DNA of 10,551 bases from JANNOG01 sp050329835 (GCA_050329835.1 JBHJOJ010000064.1:1-10551), one strand, 5' to 3'; shown: positions 1 to 6,693, counted from the stretch's first letter. The notes: generated by a model from the sequence alone, not told the origin. A program made the numbers and translations.

Positions 1-222
1 GGCGGCGGGGGGCGCCGGCGCGGCCGGCCGCGGTGCGGGGGGCGCCGACGCCGGAGCGGTCCCGCCGCCGTTGCTCCCCGTGCCGTCGCCGGCGAACAGC
101 CGGCGCCACTCGGGACTCACCGACGCGGGGTCCCGTTCGTAGCGCTCGCGCTGCTCCTCGACCAGCCACTGGTTCGCGCCGAAGACGGACAGGGGATCAC
201 CTGTCCTCGAGAGCTGTGACAC
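1..222 (-). CDS. kgd: 2-oxoglutarate dehydrogenase E1 / multifunctional 2-oxoglutarate decarboxylase, N-terminal 74 residues (runs off left edge)
   Basis: The first 74 codons of a gene that continues beyond base 1. Residues 14-43 read FGANQWLVEEQRERYERDP followed by ASVSPEWRRLF, closely resembling the N-terminal helix of actinobacterial Kgd/SucA/OdhA (FGxNxWLVEE...DPxSVxxxW). A Gly, Ala and Pro-rich linker begins near residue 47, as in the actinobacterial form where an E2-like acyltransferase domain is fused ahead of the thiamine-diphosphate E1 domains. That full-length enzyme acts in the TCA cycle on 2-oxoglutarate; its catalytic parts lie outside the window, so the fused architecture is inferred. 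The GTG at 220-222 is chosen because the conserved motif starts 13 residues in and a purine-rich AGGAAGAAGG (232-241) sits 9 bases upstream. It lies downstream of the ABC exporter genes on the same strand but behind a terminator-like hairpin, so it is probably transcribed separately. The symbol kgd could equally be sucA or odhA. Confidence 0.85.
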   Translation of the reverse strand, partial: MSQLSRTGDPLSVFGANQWLVEEQRERYERDPASVSPEWRRLFAGDGTGSNGGGTAPASAPPAPRPAAPAPPAA

Positions 223-271
223 GCGTCGTCGCCTTCTTCCTGAGTGAGCGGCAGGACCGACGTCCCCACCC

Positions 272-277
272 AGCCTA
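272..277 (-). promoter_or_regulatory. Possible -10 box for kgd
   Basis: On the minus strand TAGGCT (fits TAnnnT) lies about 50 bases before the kgd GTG and after the exporter terminator hairpin. No convincing -35 hexamer is seen 16-18 bases further upstream. The position is plausible but the evidence is weak. Confidence 0.3.
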
Positions 278-319
278 ATGCGCCGACCGGTCTGCCACCG
301 CGTCCATCGGTCCACGGCG

Positions 320-350
320 TCGGGCCCGCCACCACGGCCGGCGGGCCCGA
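320..350 (-). terminator. Strong hairpin terminator after the ABC exporter permease
   Basis: A perfect 11-base inverted repeat (TCGGGCCCGCC at 320-330 and its complement at 340-350) encloses a 9-base loop. It begins 8 bases after the permease stop codon on the minus strand. There is no U-tract, which is common for actinobacterial terminators. It separates the exporter operon from kgd, and being symmetrical it could act in both directions. Confidence 0.7.
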
Positions 351-358
351 GTCCTCCC

Positions 359-1180
359 TCAGGTGAGGTCGCGGCGCAGGCTCACCGCGACCGCGGCGCC
401 GGTCACCACCGCCGACCAGCCGAGCAGCACCAGCAGCCCGGCCCACCAGGGCAGCAGGTCGAAGCCGGTGAAGGCCTCGACGATGGCGGACGAGGCGTTG
501 CCGGGGGAGTAGGCGACGACGTCGGCGAGGTCGACCCCGCCCACCTCGCCGACGCCGGCGGCGATGAGCGAGCCGATGGGGTCGACGAGGAAGATCCAGC
601 CGATGACGCCGAGGATGGCCGCGATCTGGTTGCGCAGCAGCAGCCCGACGGACGCGCCGACCACGGCCCAGGCGGCCACCGCCAGCGCGCCCAGTCCGAG
701 TGCCCGCCAGAGGTCCGCGTCCACCTGGACGTCCACCCCCCGCGCGGACAGCGTGCCCGCGGCCAGGCCCAGCGAGGCGGCCTGGCCGACGACCCCGTAC
801 CCCAGCCCGACGAGCGCCGCCATGAGGAGTTTGGCCACGGCCACCGATCCGCGGCCGGGGACCATGAGGAAGGTCCAGGTCGCGGTGCGGTGCCGGAAGT
901 CGACCGCGCCCAGGATCGCGCCGAGGACGGCGGACAGCAGATAGGCGCTCTGGAAGCCGGAGCCCACGATGGCGCGCTGACCCTCGGCCGTGCCGCCGTT
1001 GAGGGCGCCGAAGGCCGCGGCCTCGCCCTCGGTCACCTCGCCCACCGGGACCACGGCGGCGGTGAGGACGACGTTGAGCGCGATGACGCCCACGGCGAGC
1101 AGGAGCAGGGCCCACCAGGTCGCCGTGGTGCGGACCTTGACCCACTCCATCGCGATGGCACGGGCCAGCGAGCCGGTCAC
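359..1180 (-). CDS. ABC-2 type transporter, permease subunit
   Basis: A 273-residue membrane protein with six likely transmembrane segments, at about residues 22-44, 76-93, 113-142, 158-182, 186-209 and 243-267. The number and spacing fit the ABC-2 permease family, which pairs with a separate ATPase to export a substrate. The polar loop at 95-110 (FRHRTATWTFLMVPGR) matches the charged R..T...L..P.R loop usual after the second segment in this family. The start is taken as GTG 1178-1180, whose GTGA overlaps the ATPase stop (4-base overlap, translational coupling). An ATG at codon 11 (1148-1150) is the alternative. The substrate cannot be told from sequence; related pairs serve antibiotic or peptide self-protection and various small molecules. 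Confidence 0.87.
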   Translation of the reverse strand: MTGSLARAIAMEWVKVRTTATWWALLLLAVGVIALNVVLTAAVVPVGEVTEGEAAAFGALNGGTAEGQRAIVGSGFQSAYLLSAVLGAILGAVDFRHRTATWTFLMVPGRGSVAVAKLLMAALVGLGYGVVGQAASLGLAAGTLSARGVDVQVDADLWRALGLGALAVAAWAVVGASVGLLLRNQIAAILGVIGWIFLVDPIGSLIAAGVGEVGGVDLADVVAYSPGNASSAIVEAFTGFDLLPWWAGLLVLLGWSAVVTGAAVAVSLRRDLT

Positions 1181-2148
1181 GCGGCCACCCCCGTGCCGGT
1201 CGCGGCCGCCGGTCCGCCGGCCGGTCCGCCGGGGGGCGCCCCCGGTGCGCCCACCAGGCGCAGGTAGGCCTGTTCGACCGACTCGCCGGCCGGGGCGAGC
1301 AGGGACAGCGCGAGCCCGGCCGCGTGGGCCGTGGCCCCGACCTCGGCCGGGGCCGGCCCCTCGACGTGCAGGGCGTCGCCGCGGGGCAGGACCGTCCAGC
1401 CGCGACCGGCCAGCGTCTCGGCCAGGCGCTCGCGCTCCGGGGAGTCGACGAGGGTGCCGTCCGAGGAGCGCAGCCGGTCGATGGGCCCGGAGTACGCCAG
1501 CCGGCCGCCGGCGATGACGACCACGTCGTCCGCCGTCTGCTGGACCTCGGACAGGACGTGGCTCGACACCAGGACGGTGCGCCCCTCGGCCGCCAGCGTC
1601 CGCAGGAACCCGCGCAGCCAGGCGATGCCCTCGGGGTCGAGGCCGTTCGCCGGTTCGTCCAGCAGCAGCACCCGCGGGTCGCCGACGAGTGCCCCCGCCA
1701 GGGCCAGCCGCTGCCGCATCCCCAGGCTGTAGCCGCGCACCCGGCGGCGGCCGGCGTCGCCGAGACCGACCAGGCGCAGCAGCTCGTCGGCCCGGGAGGC
1801 GGGCACGCCGGCGCCGGCGCACAGGAACCGGAGGTGGTTCCGGCCGGTGCGACCGGGGTGGAACGAGGCGCCGTCGAGACCGGCGCCCACGAGACGGGCG
1901 GGGGACCCCAGCGCCCGGTAGGGCCGGCCGCCGATCGTCGCGGAGCCGGCGGTCGCGGTGACGAGACCCAGGAGGATCCGCATGGTCGTGGTCTTGCCCG
2001 CGCCGTTGGGGCCCAGGAAGCCGGTCACCCGCCCGGGCTGGACCTCGAAGGAGAGCCCGTCGACGGCGGTCACGGCGCCGAAGCGCTTGGTGAGCCCGGT
2101 GACGGAGACGGCGGGGGCGCCCGGGGGCGCGGCGGGGGGAGGCGGCAC
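1177..2148 (-). CDS. ABC transporter, ATP-binding subunit
   Basis: A 323-residue ATPase that powers the adjoining ABC-2 permease. Visible motifs are Walker A GPNGAGKTT (46-54), signature YSLGMRQR (140-147, a common variant of LSGGQ in this subfamily), Walker B VLLLDEP (160-166) with catalytic E165, D-loop GLDP (169-172) and switch H197. The usual Q-loop is replaced by the GLDGASFHPGRTGRNHL-type sequence (about 90-106) typical of actinobacterial drug/peptide exporter ATPases. A C-terminal region (about 230-300) ends in VEQAYLRL, normal for this class, then a Gly/Pro/Ala tail partly built from a 12-base near-duplication (GGPA). The GTG at 2146-2148 is the first start after an in-frame TAG (2158-2160). 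No Shine-Dalgarno precedes it, so a leaderless message is likely. It is divergent from guaB1. Confidence 0.92.
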   Translation of the reverse strand: MPPPPAAPPGAPAVSVTGLTKRFGAVTAVDGLSFEVQPGRVTGFLGPNGAGKTTTMRILLGLVTATAGSATIGGRPYRALGSPARLVGAGLDGASFHPGRTGRNHLRFLCAGAGVPASRADELLRLVGLGDAGRRRVRGYSLGMRQRLALAGALVGDPRVLLLDEPANGLDPEGIAWLRGFLRTLAAEGRTVLVSSHVLSEVQQTADDVVVIAGGRLAYSGPIDRLRSSDGTLVDSPERERLAETLAGRGWTVLPRGDALHVEGPAPAEVGATAHAAGLALSLLAPAGESVEQAYLRLVGAPGAPPGGPAGGPAAATGTGVAA

Positions 2149-2154
2149 CCGGCG

Positions 2155-2160
2155 AGTCTA
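2155..2160 (-). promoter_or_regulatory. -10 box of a probable leaderless promoter for the ABC exporter
   Basis: On the minus strand TAGACT (fits TAnnnT) ends exactly 6 bases before the GTG start, which would place transcription initiation at or next to the start codon. No Shine-Dalgarno is present and no clear -35 is seen. The same geometry recurs before the response regulator at 10028. Confidence 0.5.
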
Positions 2161-2221
2161 TGAGGCCGCCGCCCGGGGGTCCTCCGGCCGTGGGCGGATC
2201 CTGGCGGACGGGTCTCCGCCA

Positions 2222-2267
2222 CGCGGGGGAGGCGTGCCGGACTGGGCAGTCCCCGCCGCGGGGGAGG
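2222..2267 (+). repeat. 11-base direct repeats flanking a palindrome in the guaB1 leader
   Basis: CGCGGGGGAGG occurs perfectly at 2222-2232 and again at 2257-2267, 35 bases apart start to start. The second copy contains the guaB1 Shine-Dalgarno sequence. The 14-base palindrome at 2239-2252 lies between the copies. G-rich sequence makes chance recurrence less surprising than it looks. Confidence 0.6.
2239..2252 (+). promoter_or_regulatory. Perfect palindrome upstream of guaB1 (candidate operator or leader hairpin)
   Basis: GGACTG-GG-CAGTCC is a perfect 6-base inverted repeat ending 24 bases before the guaB1 GTG. It could be an operator for an unknown regulator. If it is transcribed, the adjoining TCCCC (2250-2254) can also pair with GGGGG (2260-2264) at the ribosome site, giving two mutually exclusive structures. 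Role unknown. Confidence 0.4.
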
Positions 2268-2276
2268 ATGGGCCCC

Positions 2277-3749
2277 GTGAGGTTCCTGCCCGGTCACTCG
2301 CCCGCCCAGGGGCGGTGGGATCTGACGTACGACGACGTGTTCCTCGTCCCGTCCCGGTCCGCCGTCGCGTCCCGCCACGACGTCGACCTGTCGACGGCCG
2401 ACGGCACCGGGACGACGGTCCCCGTCGTCGTCGCCAACATGACCGCGGTCGCCGGCCGCCGGATGGCCGAGACCGTCGCCCGCCGGGGCGGGATCGCCGT
2501 GCTGCCGCAGGACGTGCCGGTCCCGGTCGTCGCGGAGGTGGTGTCCTGGGTGAAGTCCCGGCACCCGATGTTCGACACGCCGCTGGTCGTCACCCCGGAC
2601 GACACCGTGGTCCACGCGCTCAACCTGCTGCCCAAGCGCTCCCACGGCGCGGCGACCGTCGTCGAGCGGGGGCCGGCGGGCGACGTCGTGGTCGGCGTCG
2701 TGACGGCCGCCGACATGGCGGGGGTCGACCGCTACGCCGCGGTCCGGTCGGTCATGGCGGGACACCCGATCACGCTCGACGCCGAGACCGTCGAGAAGGG
2801 CGGCCCGCGCGAGGCCTACGAGACGCTGGACGCGGCGCGGCTCGACTACGCGCCCGTCGTCCGGGACGGGGTGCTGGCCGGCGTCATGACGCGGCGCGGC
2901 GCGCTGCGGTCGGCGCTCTACCAGCCGGCGCTGGACGAGGCGGGGCGCCTGCGGGTGGCGGCCGCGATCGGTGTGAACGGCGACGTCGCGGACAAGGCCG
3001 GGGCCGTCCTCGCGGCCGGCGTGGACTGTCTGGTCGTCGACACCGCGCACGGCCACCAGGACAAGATGCTGGCCGCGCTGCGCAGCGTCGCCGGCCTGCC
3101 GCGGCGCCCGGGCGTGCCGCTCGTCGCGGGCAACGTCGTCACGCGTGAGGGCGTCCTCGACCTGGTCGAGGCCGGCGCGGGCATCGTCAAGGTCGGCGTC
3201 GGGCCCGGCGCCATGTGCACGACCCGGATGATGACGGCCGTGGGGCGACCGCAGCTGTCGGCCGTGCTGGAGTGCGCCGCCGCGGCCGCCGGGGTCGGGG
3301 CGCACGTGTGGGCCGACGGCGGCGTCCGCCACCCGCGGGACGTGGCGCTCGCCCTGGCGGCGGGGGCCAGCCAGGTCATGGTCGGATCGTGGTTCGCCGG
3401 CACCCACGAGAGCCCGGGCGACGTCGTCGTCGACGCGGCGGGGCGGGAGTACAAGGAGAGCTTCGGCATGGCCTCGGCGCGGGCGGTGAGCGCCCGGACC
3501 AACGACGACGCCGCCTTCGACCGGGCCCGCAAGGCGCTCTTCGAGGAGGGGGTGTCGGCGAGCCGGATGTACCTGGACCCCGTCCGGCCGGGCGTGGAGG
3601 ACCTCCTCGACCACATCGTCAGCGGGGTGCGGTCGGCGTGCACGTACGCCGGTGCCGCGACCCTGGCCGAGTTCGCCGGGCGGGCCGTCGCGGGCGTCCA
3701 GTCCCGCGCCGGGTACGAGGAGGGGCGGGCGGTCGCCGCCAGCTGGTGA
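2277..3749 (+). CDS. guaB1: GuaB1 family IMP dehydrogenase-related protein, probable CBS-domain GMP reductase
   Basis: A 490-residue protein that I align with confidence along its whole length to mycobacterial GuaB1 (about 479 residues). A TIM barrel is split by a tandem CBS module at about 95-210, which in this family binds purine nucleotides and regulates activity. Landmarks are LTYDDVFLVPSRS (16-28), VVANMTAVAGRRMAETVARRGG nearby (51-72), VDTAHGHQ (254-261), the catalytic loop GVGPGAMCTTRMM (307-319) with nucleophile C314 and T316, WADGGVRHPRDVALALAAGA (345-364) and FEEGVS (422-427). Mycobacterial GuaB1 is reported to be a GMP reductase (GMP + NADPH to IMP + ammonia) rather than an IMP dehydrogenase; the Glu pair in FEEGVS, in the position of the GMP reductase Glu, agrees. 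It would act in cytosolic purine salvage. GTG 2277 is preferred: GGAGG (2263-2267) lies 9 bases upstream and the product begins RFLPGH as in relatives. The ATG at 2268 touches the ribosome site. Confidence 0.93.
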   Translation: MRFLPGHSPAQGRWDLTYDDVFLVPSRSAVASRHDVDLSTADGTGTTVPVVVANMTAVAGRRMAETVARRGGIAVLPQDVPVPVVAEVVSWVKSRHPMFDTPLVVTPDDTVVHALNLLPKRSHGAATVVERGPAGDVVVGVVTAADMAGVDRYAAVRSVMAGHPITLDAETVEKGGPREAYETLDAARLDYAPVVRDGVLAGVMTRRGALRSALYQPALDEAGRLRVAAAIGVNGDVADKAGAVLAAGVDCLVVDTAHGHQDKMLAALRSVAGLPRRPGVPLVAGNVVTREGVLDLVEAGAGIVKVGVGPGAMCTTRMMTAVGRPQLSAVLECAAAAAGVGAHVWADGGVRHPRDVALALAAGASQVMVGSWFAGTHESPGDVVVDAAGREYKESFGMASARAVSARTNDDAAFDRARKALFEEGVSASRMYLDPVRPGVEDLLDHIVSGVRSACTYAGAATLAEFAGRAVAGVQSRAGYEEGRAVAASW

Positions 3750-3774
3750 GCAGATGCGTCCGGTCGGTCTGGAA

Positions 3775-3790
3775 TGTGACGTTCGTCACG
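3775..3790 (+). promoter_or_regulatory. CRP/GlxR-like cAMP-receptor binding site
   Basis: TGTGACGTTCGTCACG matches TGTGA-N6-TCACA, the actinobacterial CRP/GlxR consensus, at 9 of 10 defined positions. Its core GTGACG-TT-CGTCAC is a perfect inverted repeat. It lies 26 bases after the guaB1 stop and about 95 bases upstream of the -35 box proposed for the M15 gene. The distance suits upstream binding; the site might instead serve an unrecognised promoter nearer to it. The regulator is not encoded in the window. Confidence 0.5.
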
Positions 3791-3825
3791 TCCGACAGGG
3801 CTTGTGACCCTCGGTGACAGGGGAT

Positions 3826-3838
3826 GGGCGAAAAGCCC
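3826..3838 (+). other. Small hairpin in the guaB1-M15 intergenic region
   Basis: GGGC-GAAAA-GCCC can form a 4-base stem with a GAAAA loop, 77 bases past the guaB1 stop. It is short, with no U-tract, so any terminator or leader role is a guess. Confidence 0.25.
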
Positions 3839-3884
3839 GGCTCCTCCTACTCTCCGCCGAACACACCGGACCTGGACGGGATGG

Positions 3885-3914
3885 TTGAGTACACACTCCG
3901 TGAGCGGATATCGT
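3885..3914 (+). promoter_or_regulatory. Probable sigma-70-type promoter for the M15 carboxypeptidase
   Basis: The -35-like TTGAGT (3885-3890) and -10-like TATCGT (3909-3914) are separated by 18 bases, each matching 4 of 6 consensus positions. The predicted start of transcription (about 3920-3923) falls within a few bases of the ATG at 3924, so the message would be leaderless or nearly so, consistent with the missing Shine-Dalgarno. Confidence 0.5.
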
Positions 3915-3923
3915 CTCGCCCCG

Positions 3924-5279
3924 ATGAGCAGCCGGAGCGAGCCGCGTCCCCCCCACGCGGTGCCATCGCCGGAAGGACCCCTCCCGTCGCGCCGCGCCCT
4001 CCGGGAGGCGAGGGCCGCCGCCGAGCGGGTGGGCGCCCCGACAGTGGTCACCACGGGCGACCCGTTCGCCATGGTCGTCATGCCGCAGCCGCCCGTTCCC
4101 GCCGAGCGCCTGCGTCGCCGCGCGGTCCCTGCCACGGTGGGGGCGCCGGCCGCCCCGGTCGTCGCCTCGCCCCTCGCCGCCCCGCCCCTCGCCGCCCCGT
4201 TCCTCGCACCGCCCGCCGCCCCGGTCACGGGGCCGGTCGCCGTGCCGAACCCTTCGCCGGCCGGTCCCATGACCGCCACCTCACCGGTCGCGCTCATGGG
4301 ACCGGCCGCCCCGCTGGCCACTCCCCGGCGCCGGGACCTGCGGGTGTCGCCGCTCCCGGTGCCCGCCCCCCTCGGGGACGGCCCCGCCCACGACGCGCAC
4401 GACGCCCATGGTTCCGTCGACACCGGCGAGGTGGCCCCGGTCGGCGAGTGGCTGACACCGGCCGCCGACCGCCCGGCCGCCGCGACCGACGCGGACGCCG
4501 ACGCCCCGCCGCCCCGGCCGCGATTCGGCCTCCACCACCGCGACGTCGTGGCACAGGTCCGCTCGGCCCCGGTCGGGCGATGGCTCCCCCAGGCCGGTGT
4601 GATCGCGGTCATGGCGGCGGCCACCGTCGGCAACTCCCTGGCCGGGCCCTTCCAGCCCACGGCGCCCCAGCAGGACGCGGAGTCGGCGTTCGTGCCCACC
4701 CGCGACGGCGTCCTCATCGACGTCGCGGCGCCCGACCAGCCGGTGGCCTCGGACCTGGAGGTGGCCTCCGACGTCGTCGCCGGCCCCGACGGCCTGCTCC
4801 GGGCGGCCGCCGCCCAGGATCCCTCCCGCAGCGAGAGCCGCACCCCGCTGCCGGGGTGCAGCGGGGTGCCACCGGAGTACGCGCTGAGCAACGGCGAGGT
4901 ACCGGACAGCTACCTCTGCGAGCTGCCGGTCGGCGGCCACCGGCTGCGGGCCGACGCCGCCATCGCGTACATGCTCCTCAACGAGGCCTACGCCGCCCGG
5001 TTCGGGCAGGACATGTGCCTGACCTCCAGCTACCGGACCTATGCCCAGCAGGTCGCCGTCAAGCGCCAGAAGGGATGGCTCGCCGCCCAGCCCGGCACCA
5101 GCGAGCACGGGTACGGCCTGGCCGTGGACCTCTGCGGCGGGGTCGAGAGCGGCGGCGAGGCCTACTGGTGGCTGCGGGAGAACGCCCCGGCCTTCGGCTG
5201 GGACAACCCCACCTGGGCCCGGCCCGAGGGGTCGAAGACCGAGCTCTGGCACTGGGAGTACGTCGCCGGCCAGTGGTGA
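3924..5279 (+). CDS. Membrane-anchored M15 family D-alanyl-D-alanine carboxypeptidase (VanY-like)
   Basis: A 451-residue protein with one membrane anchor and a C-terminal zinc peptidase domain. Residues 1-220 are Pro/Ala-rich and low in complexity, with the basic SRRALREAR near the start (22-30). One hydrophobic segment (about 223-241) should leave the N-terminus in the cytosol and the C-terminus outside. After a linker, the M15B/VanY domain (about 310-451) has SSYRTYAQQ (368-376), SEHGYGLAVD (393-402) with zinc ligands H395 and D402, and ELWHWEY (440-446) with catalytic E440 and zinc ligand H443. All key residues are present, so it is probably active. The family trims the terminal D-Ala from peptidoglycan stem peptides. 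Four cysteines (312, 332, 365, 404) lie on the outer side and could form disulfides. ATG 3924 is chosen over the in-frame GTG at 3804 because a promoter lies between them. It converges with ndh, only 10 bases separating the stops. Confidence 0.88.
   Translation: MSSRSEPRPPHAVPSPEGPLPSRRALREARAAAERVGAPTVVTTGDPFAMVVMPQPPVPAERLRRRAVPATVGAPAAPVVASPLAAPPLAAPFLAPPAAPVTGPVAVPNPSPAGPMTATSPVALMGPAAPLATPRRRDLRVSPLPVPAPLGDGPAHDAHDAHGSVDTGEVAPVGEWLTPAADRPAAATDADADAPPPRPRFGLHHRDVVAQVRSAPVGRWLPQAGVIAVMAAATVGNSLAGPFQPTAPQQDAESAFVPTRDGVLIDVAAPDQPVASDLEVASDVVAGPDGLLRAAAAQDPSRSESRTPLPGCSGVPPEYALSNGEVPDSYLCELPVGGHRLRADAAIAYMLLNEAYAARFGQDMCLTSSYRTYAQQVAVKRQKGWLAAQPGTSEHGYGLAVDLCGGVESGGEAYWWLRENAPAFGWDNPTWARPEGSKTELWHWEYVAGQW
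4170..4199 (+). repeat. 15-base perfect tandem duplication inside the M15 gene
   Basis: Two perfect copies of CCCCTCGCCGCCCCG lie head to tail (4170-4184 and 4185-4199), followed by a diverged third unit. They encode the Leu-Ala-Ala-Pro-Pro-type repeat at about residues 84-98 of the low-complexity cytosolic region. Likely origin is replication slippage. Confidence 0.8.
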
Positions 5280-5289
5280 CCGGCGCCCC

Positions 5290-6666
5290 TCACTCCCGCC
5301 GGCCGCCCCGCGGCGGGCCGGCCTCCTCGACCGGGACCCGCGCGCCGTCCCGGTGCGTCTCCAGGTGAGCCAGCGCCTGGCGCCCGGCCACCTGCTGGTA
5401 CGTGGCGACCCGCTCGGCCCGGCCCCGCCCCAGGAAGCTGACCAGCCAGTGCAGCAGGGTCGTCACCCGGTTCTTGAAGCCGATGAGGTACAGCAGGTGG
5501 ATCGCCAGCCACGCCAGCCAGGCGAGGAATCCGGTGAACCGCAGCCGCCCGATCTCGGCGACGGCCGAGAACCGGGAGATCGTCGCCATGCTCCCCTTGT
5601 CGCGGTAGCGGAAGGCGCCCGGCGCGGCGGTCCCGCGGGCCCGCGCGACGATGCCGGCGGCGGCGTGCTGCCCGCTCTGGATCGCGACCTGCGCCACGCC
5701 CGGCAGCCCGAGCGCCATCAGGTCGCCCACGACGCTCACCTCGGGGTGTCCCGGCAGCGTGAGGTCCGGCAGCACCTCGACCCGCCCGGCCCGGTCCACC
5801 CCGGCGCCCGCCTTCTCGGCGACGAGGCGTCCCAGCGGGTTGCCCGCCACCCCCGCGGCCCAGATCTTCGTCAGCGCCTCGATCCGCCGGCGACCGCCGT
5901 CGGCGCCGACGTACTCGATCCCGGAGGCGTCGACGTCGACGACCGTCGCGCCGAGGAGGACCTCGATGCCCATCCGTTCCAGGCGCCGCGCGGCGGCCGC
6001 CCCGAGGTCCTGGTGGAACCCCGGCAGCACCCGGTCCGCCGCGTCCAGCAGGACGATGCGCGCCGTGTCGGGGTCGACGCGCCGGTACTCGCCCCGCAGG
6101 GTGCGGTGCGCCAGCTCGGCGATCTGCCCGGCCATCTCCACCCCGGTGGGCCCGGCGCCCACGACGACGAAGGTGAGGTCGCGCGAGCGCTCCGCCCCGT
6201 CGTCCGTCAGCTCGGCCAGCTCGAAGGCCCCGAAGATCCGTCCCCGCAGCTCGAGGGCGTCGTCGATGCTCTTCATGCCGGGCGCGTGCGCGGCGAATTG
6301 GTCGTTGCCGAAGTACGACTGGCCGGCGCCGGTCGCGAGGACGAGGGAGTCGTAGGGCGTGACCGTCGTGCGGTCGGTGGCCACCGACGTCACGGTGCCG
6401 GCGTCGAGGTCGATGTCGAGGACGTCGCCGAGGATCACGCGCACGTTGCGGGCCCGGCGCAGGATCTCGCGGGTGGCGGGCGCGATCTCACCGGACGACA
6501 GGATGCCGGTCGCGACCTGGTAGAGCAGCGGCTGGAAGAGGTGGTGGCCCGTCCGCGAGATCAGCGTGACGTCGACGTCGCGGGCCCTGGCGAGGCGCTT
6601 GGCGGCGAACAACCCGCCGAACCCCGACCCGATGACGACGGCGTGATGACGTGGGCGCTCGGTCAC
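5290..6666 (-). CDS. ndh: Type II NADH dehydrogenase (NDH-2), single-subunit NADH:menaquinone oxidoreductase
   Basis: A 458-residue flavoprotein, the usual NDH-2 length, resembling mycobacterial Ndh throughout. It passes electrons from NADH to membrane quinone without pumping protons. The FAD-binding Rossmann motif is VIGSGFGGLFAAKRL (11-25), followed by the family-typical HHLFQPLLYQVATGIL (41-56). The NADH-binding fold carries VVVGAGPTGVEMAG (167-180). The second FAD contact is VVGDLM (312-317), and AQVAIQSGQHAA (325-336) is the quinone-site region. YRDKGSMATISRFSAV (354-369) precedes a hydrophobic C-terminal stretch (about 379-412) that would bind the membrane surface. The GTG at 6664-6666 has a strong GGAGGAG 8 bases upstream. 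Its promoter overlaps a Rex-like operator. The open frame runs on upstream into the broken M20 gene without a stop, which could mislead automated start calls. Confidence 0.93.
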   Translation of the reverse strand: MTERPRHHAVVIGSGFGGLFAAKRLARARDVDVTLISRTGHHLFQPLLYQVATGILSSGEIAPATREILRRARNVRVILGDVLDIDLDAGTVTSVATDRTTVTPYDSLVLATGAGQSYFGNDQFAAHAPGMKSIDDALELRGRIFGAFELAELTDDGAERSRDLTFVVVGAGPTGVEMAGQIAELAHRTLRGEYRRVDPDTARIVLLDAADRVLPGFHQDLGAAAARRLERMGIEVLLGATVVDVDASGIEYVGADGGRRRIEALTKIWAAGVAGNPLGRLVAEKAGAGVDRAGRVEVLPDLTLPGHPEVSVVGDLMALGLPGVAQVAIQSGQHAAAGIVARARGTAAPGAFRYRDKGSMATISRFSAVAEIGRLRFTGFLAWLAWLAIHLLYLIGFKNRVTTLLHWLVSFLGRGRAERVATYQQVAGRQALAHLETHRDGARVPVEEAGPPRGGRRE

Positions 6667-6693
6667 GCGGCTCTCCTCCCGGGACGCTGGACA

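Noticed and set aside
1211..1234. Tandem 12-base repeat in the 3' end of the ABC ATPase gene as a possible regulatory element
   Set aside because: It is an imperfect duplication encoding a Gly/Pro/Ala tail, best explained as coding low complexity.
2160..2276. Extended N-terminus for guaB1 from ATG 2160 or ATG 2268
   Set aside because: Relatives begin at the RFLxGH motif. ATG 2268 directly abuts the Shine-Dalgarno, and the 2160 start would overlap the ATPase promoter box and translate the palindrome region.
3804..3923. In-frame GTG start at 3804 for the M15 gene, adding 40 residues
   Set aside because: The added residues show no conserved character, and a -35/-10 pair (3885-3914) lies inside them.
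3791..3923. c-di-AMP (ydaO-type) riboswitch ahead of the cell-wall hydrolase gene
   Set aside because: The GGGCGAAAAGCCC hairpin is reminiscent of one arm, but the conserved GGGGUGAAUC-like and CAGCUAACCUCG-like cores are absent, and the promoter appears to lie downstream of the region.
2918..4891. Long minus-strand open frame opposite guaB1 and the M15 gene
   Set aside because: Arg/Pro/Ala/Ser-rich translation with no recognisable domain, antisense to two well-supported genes; a typical high-GC shadow frame.
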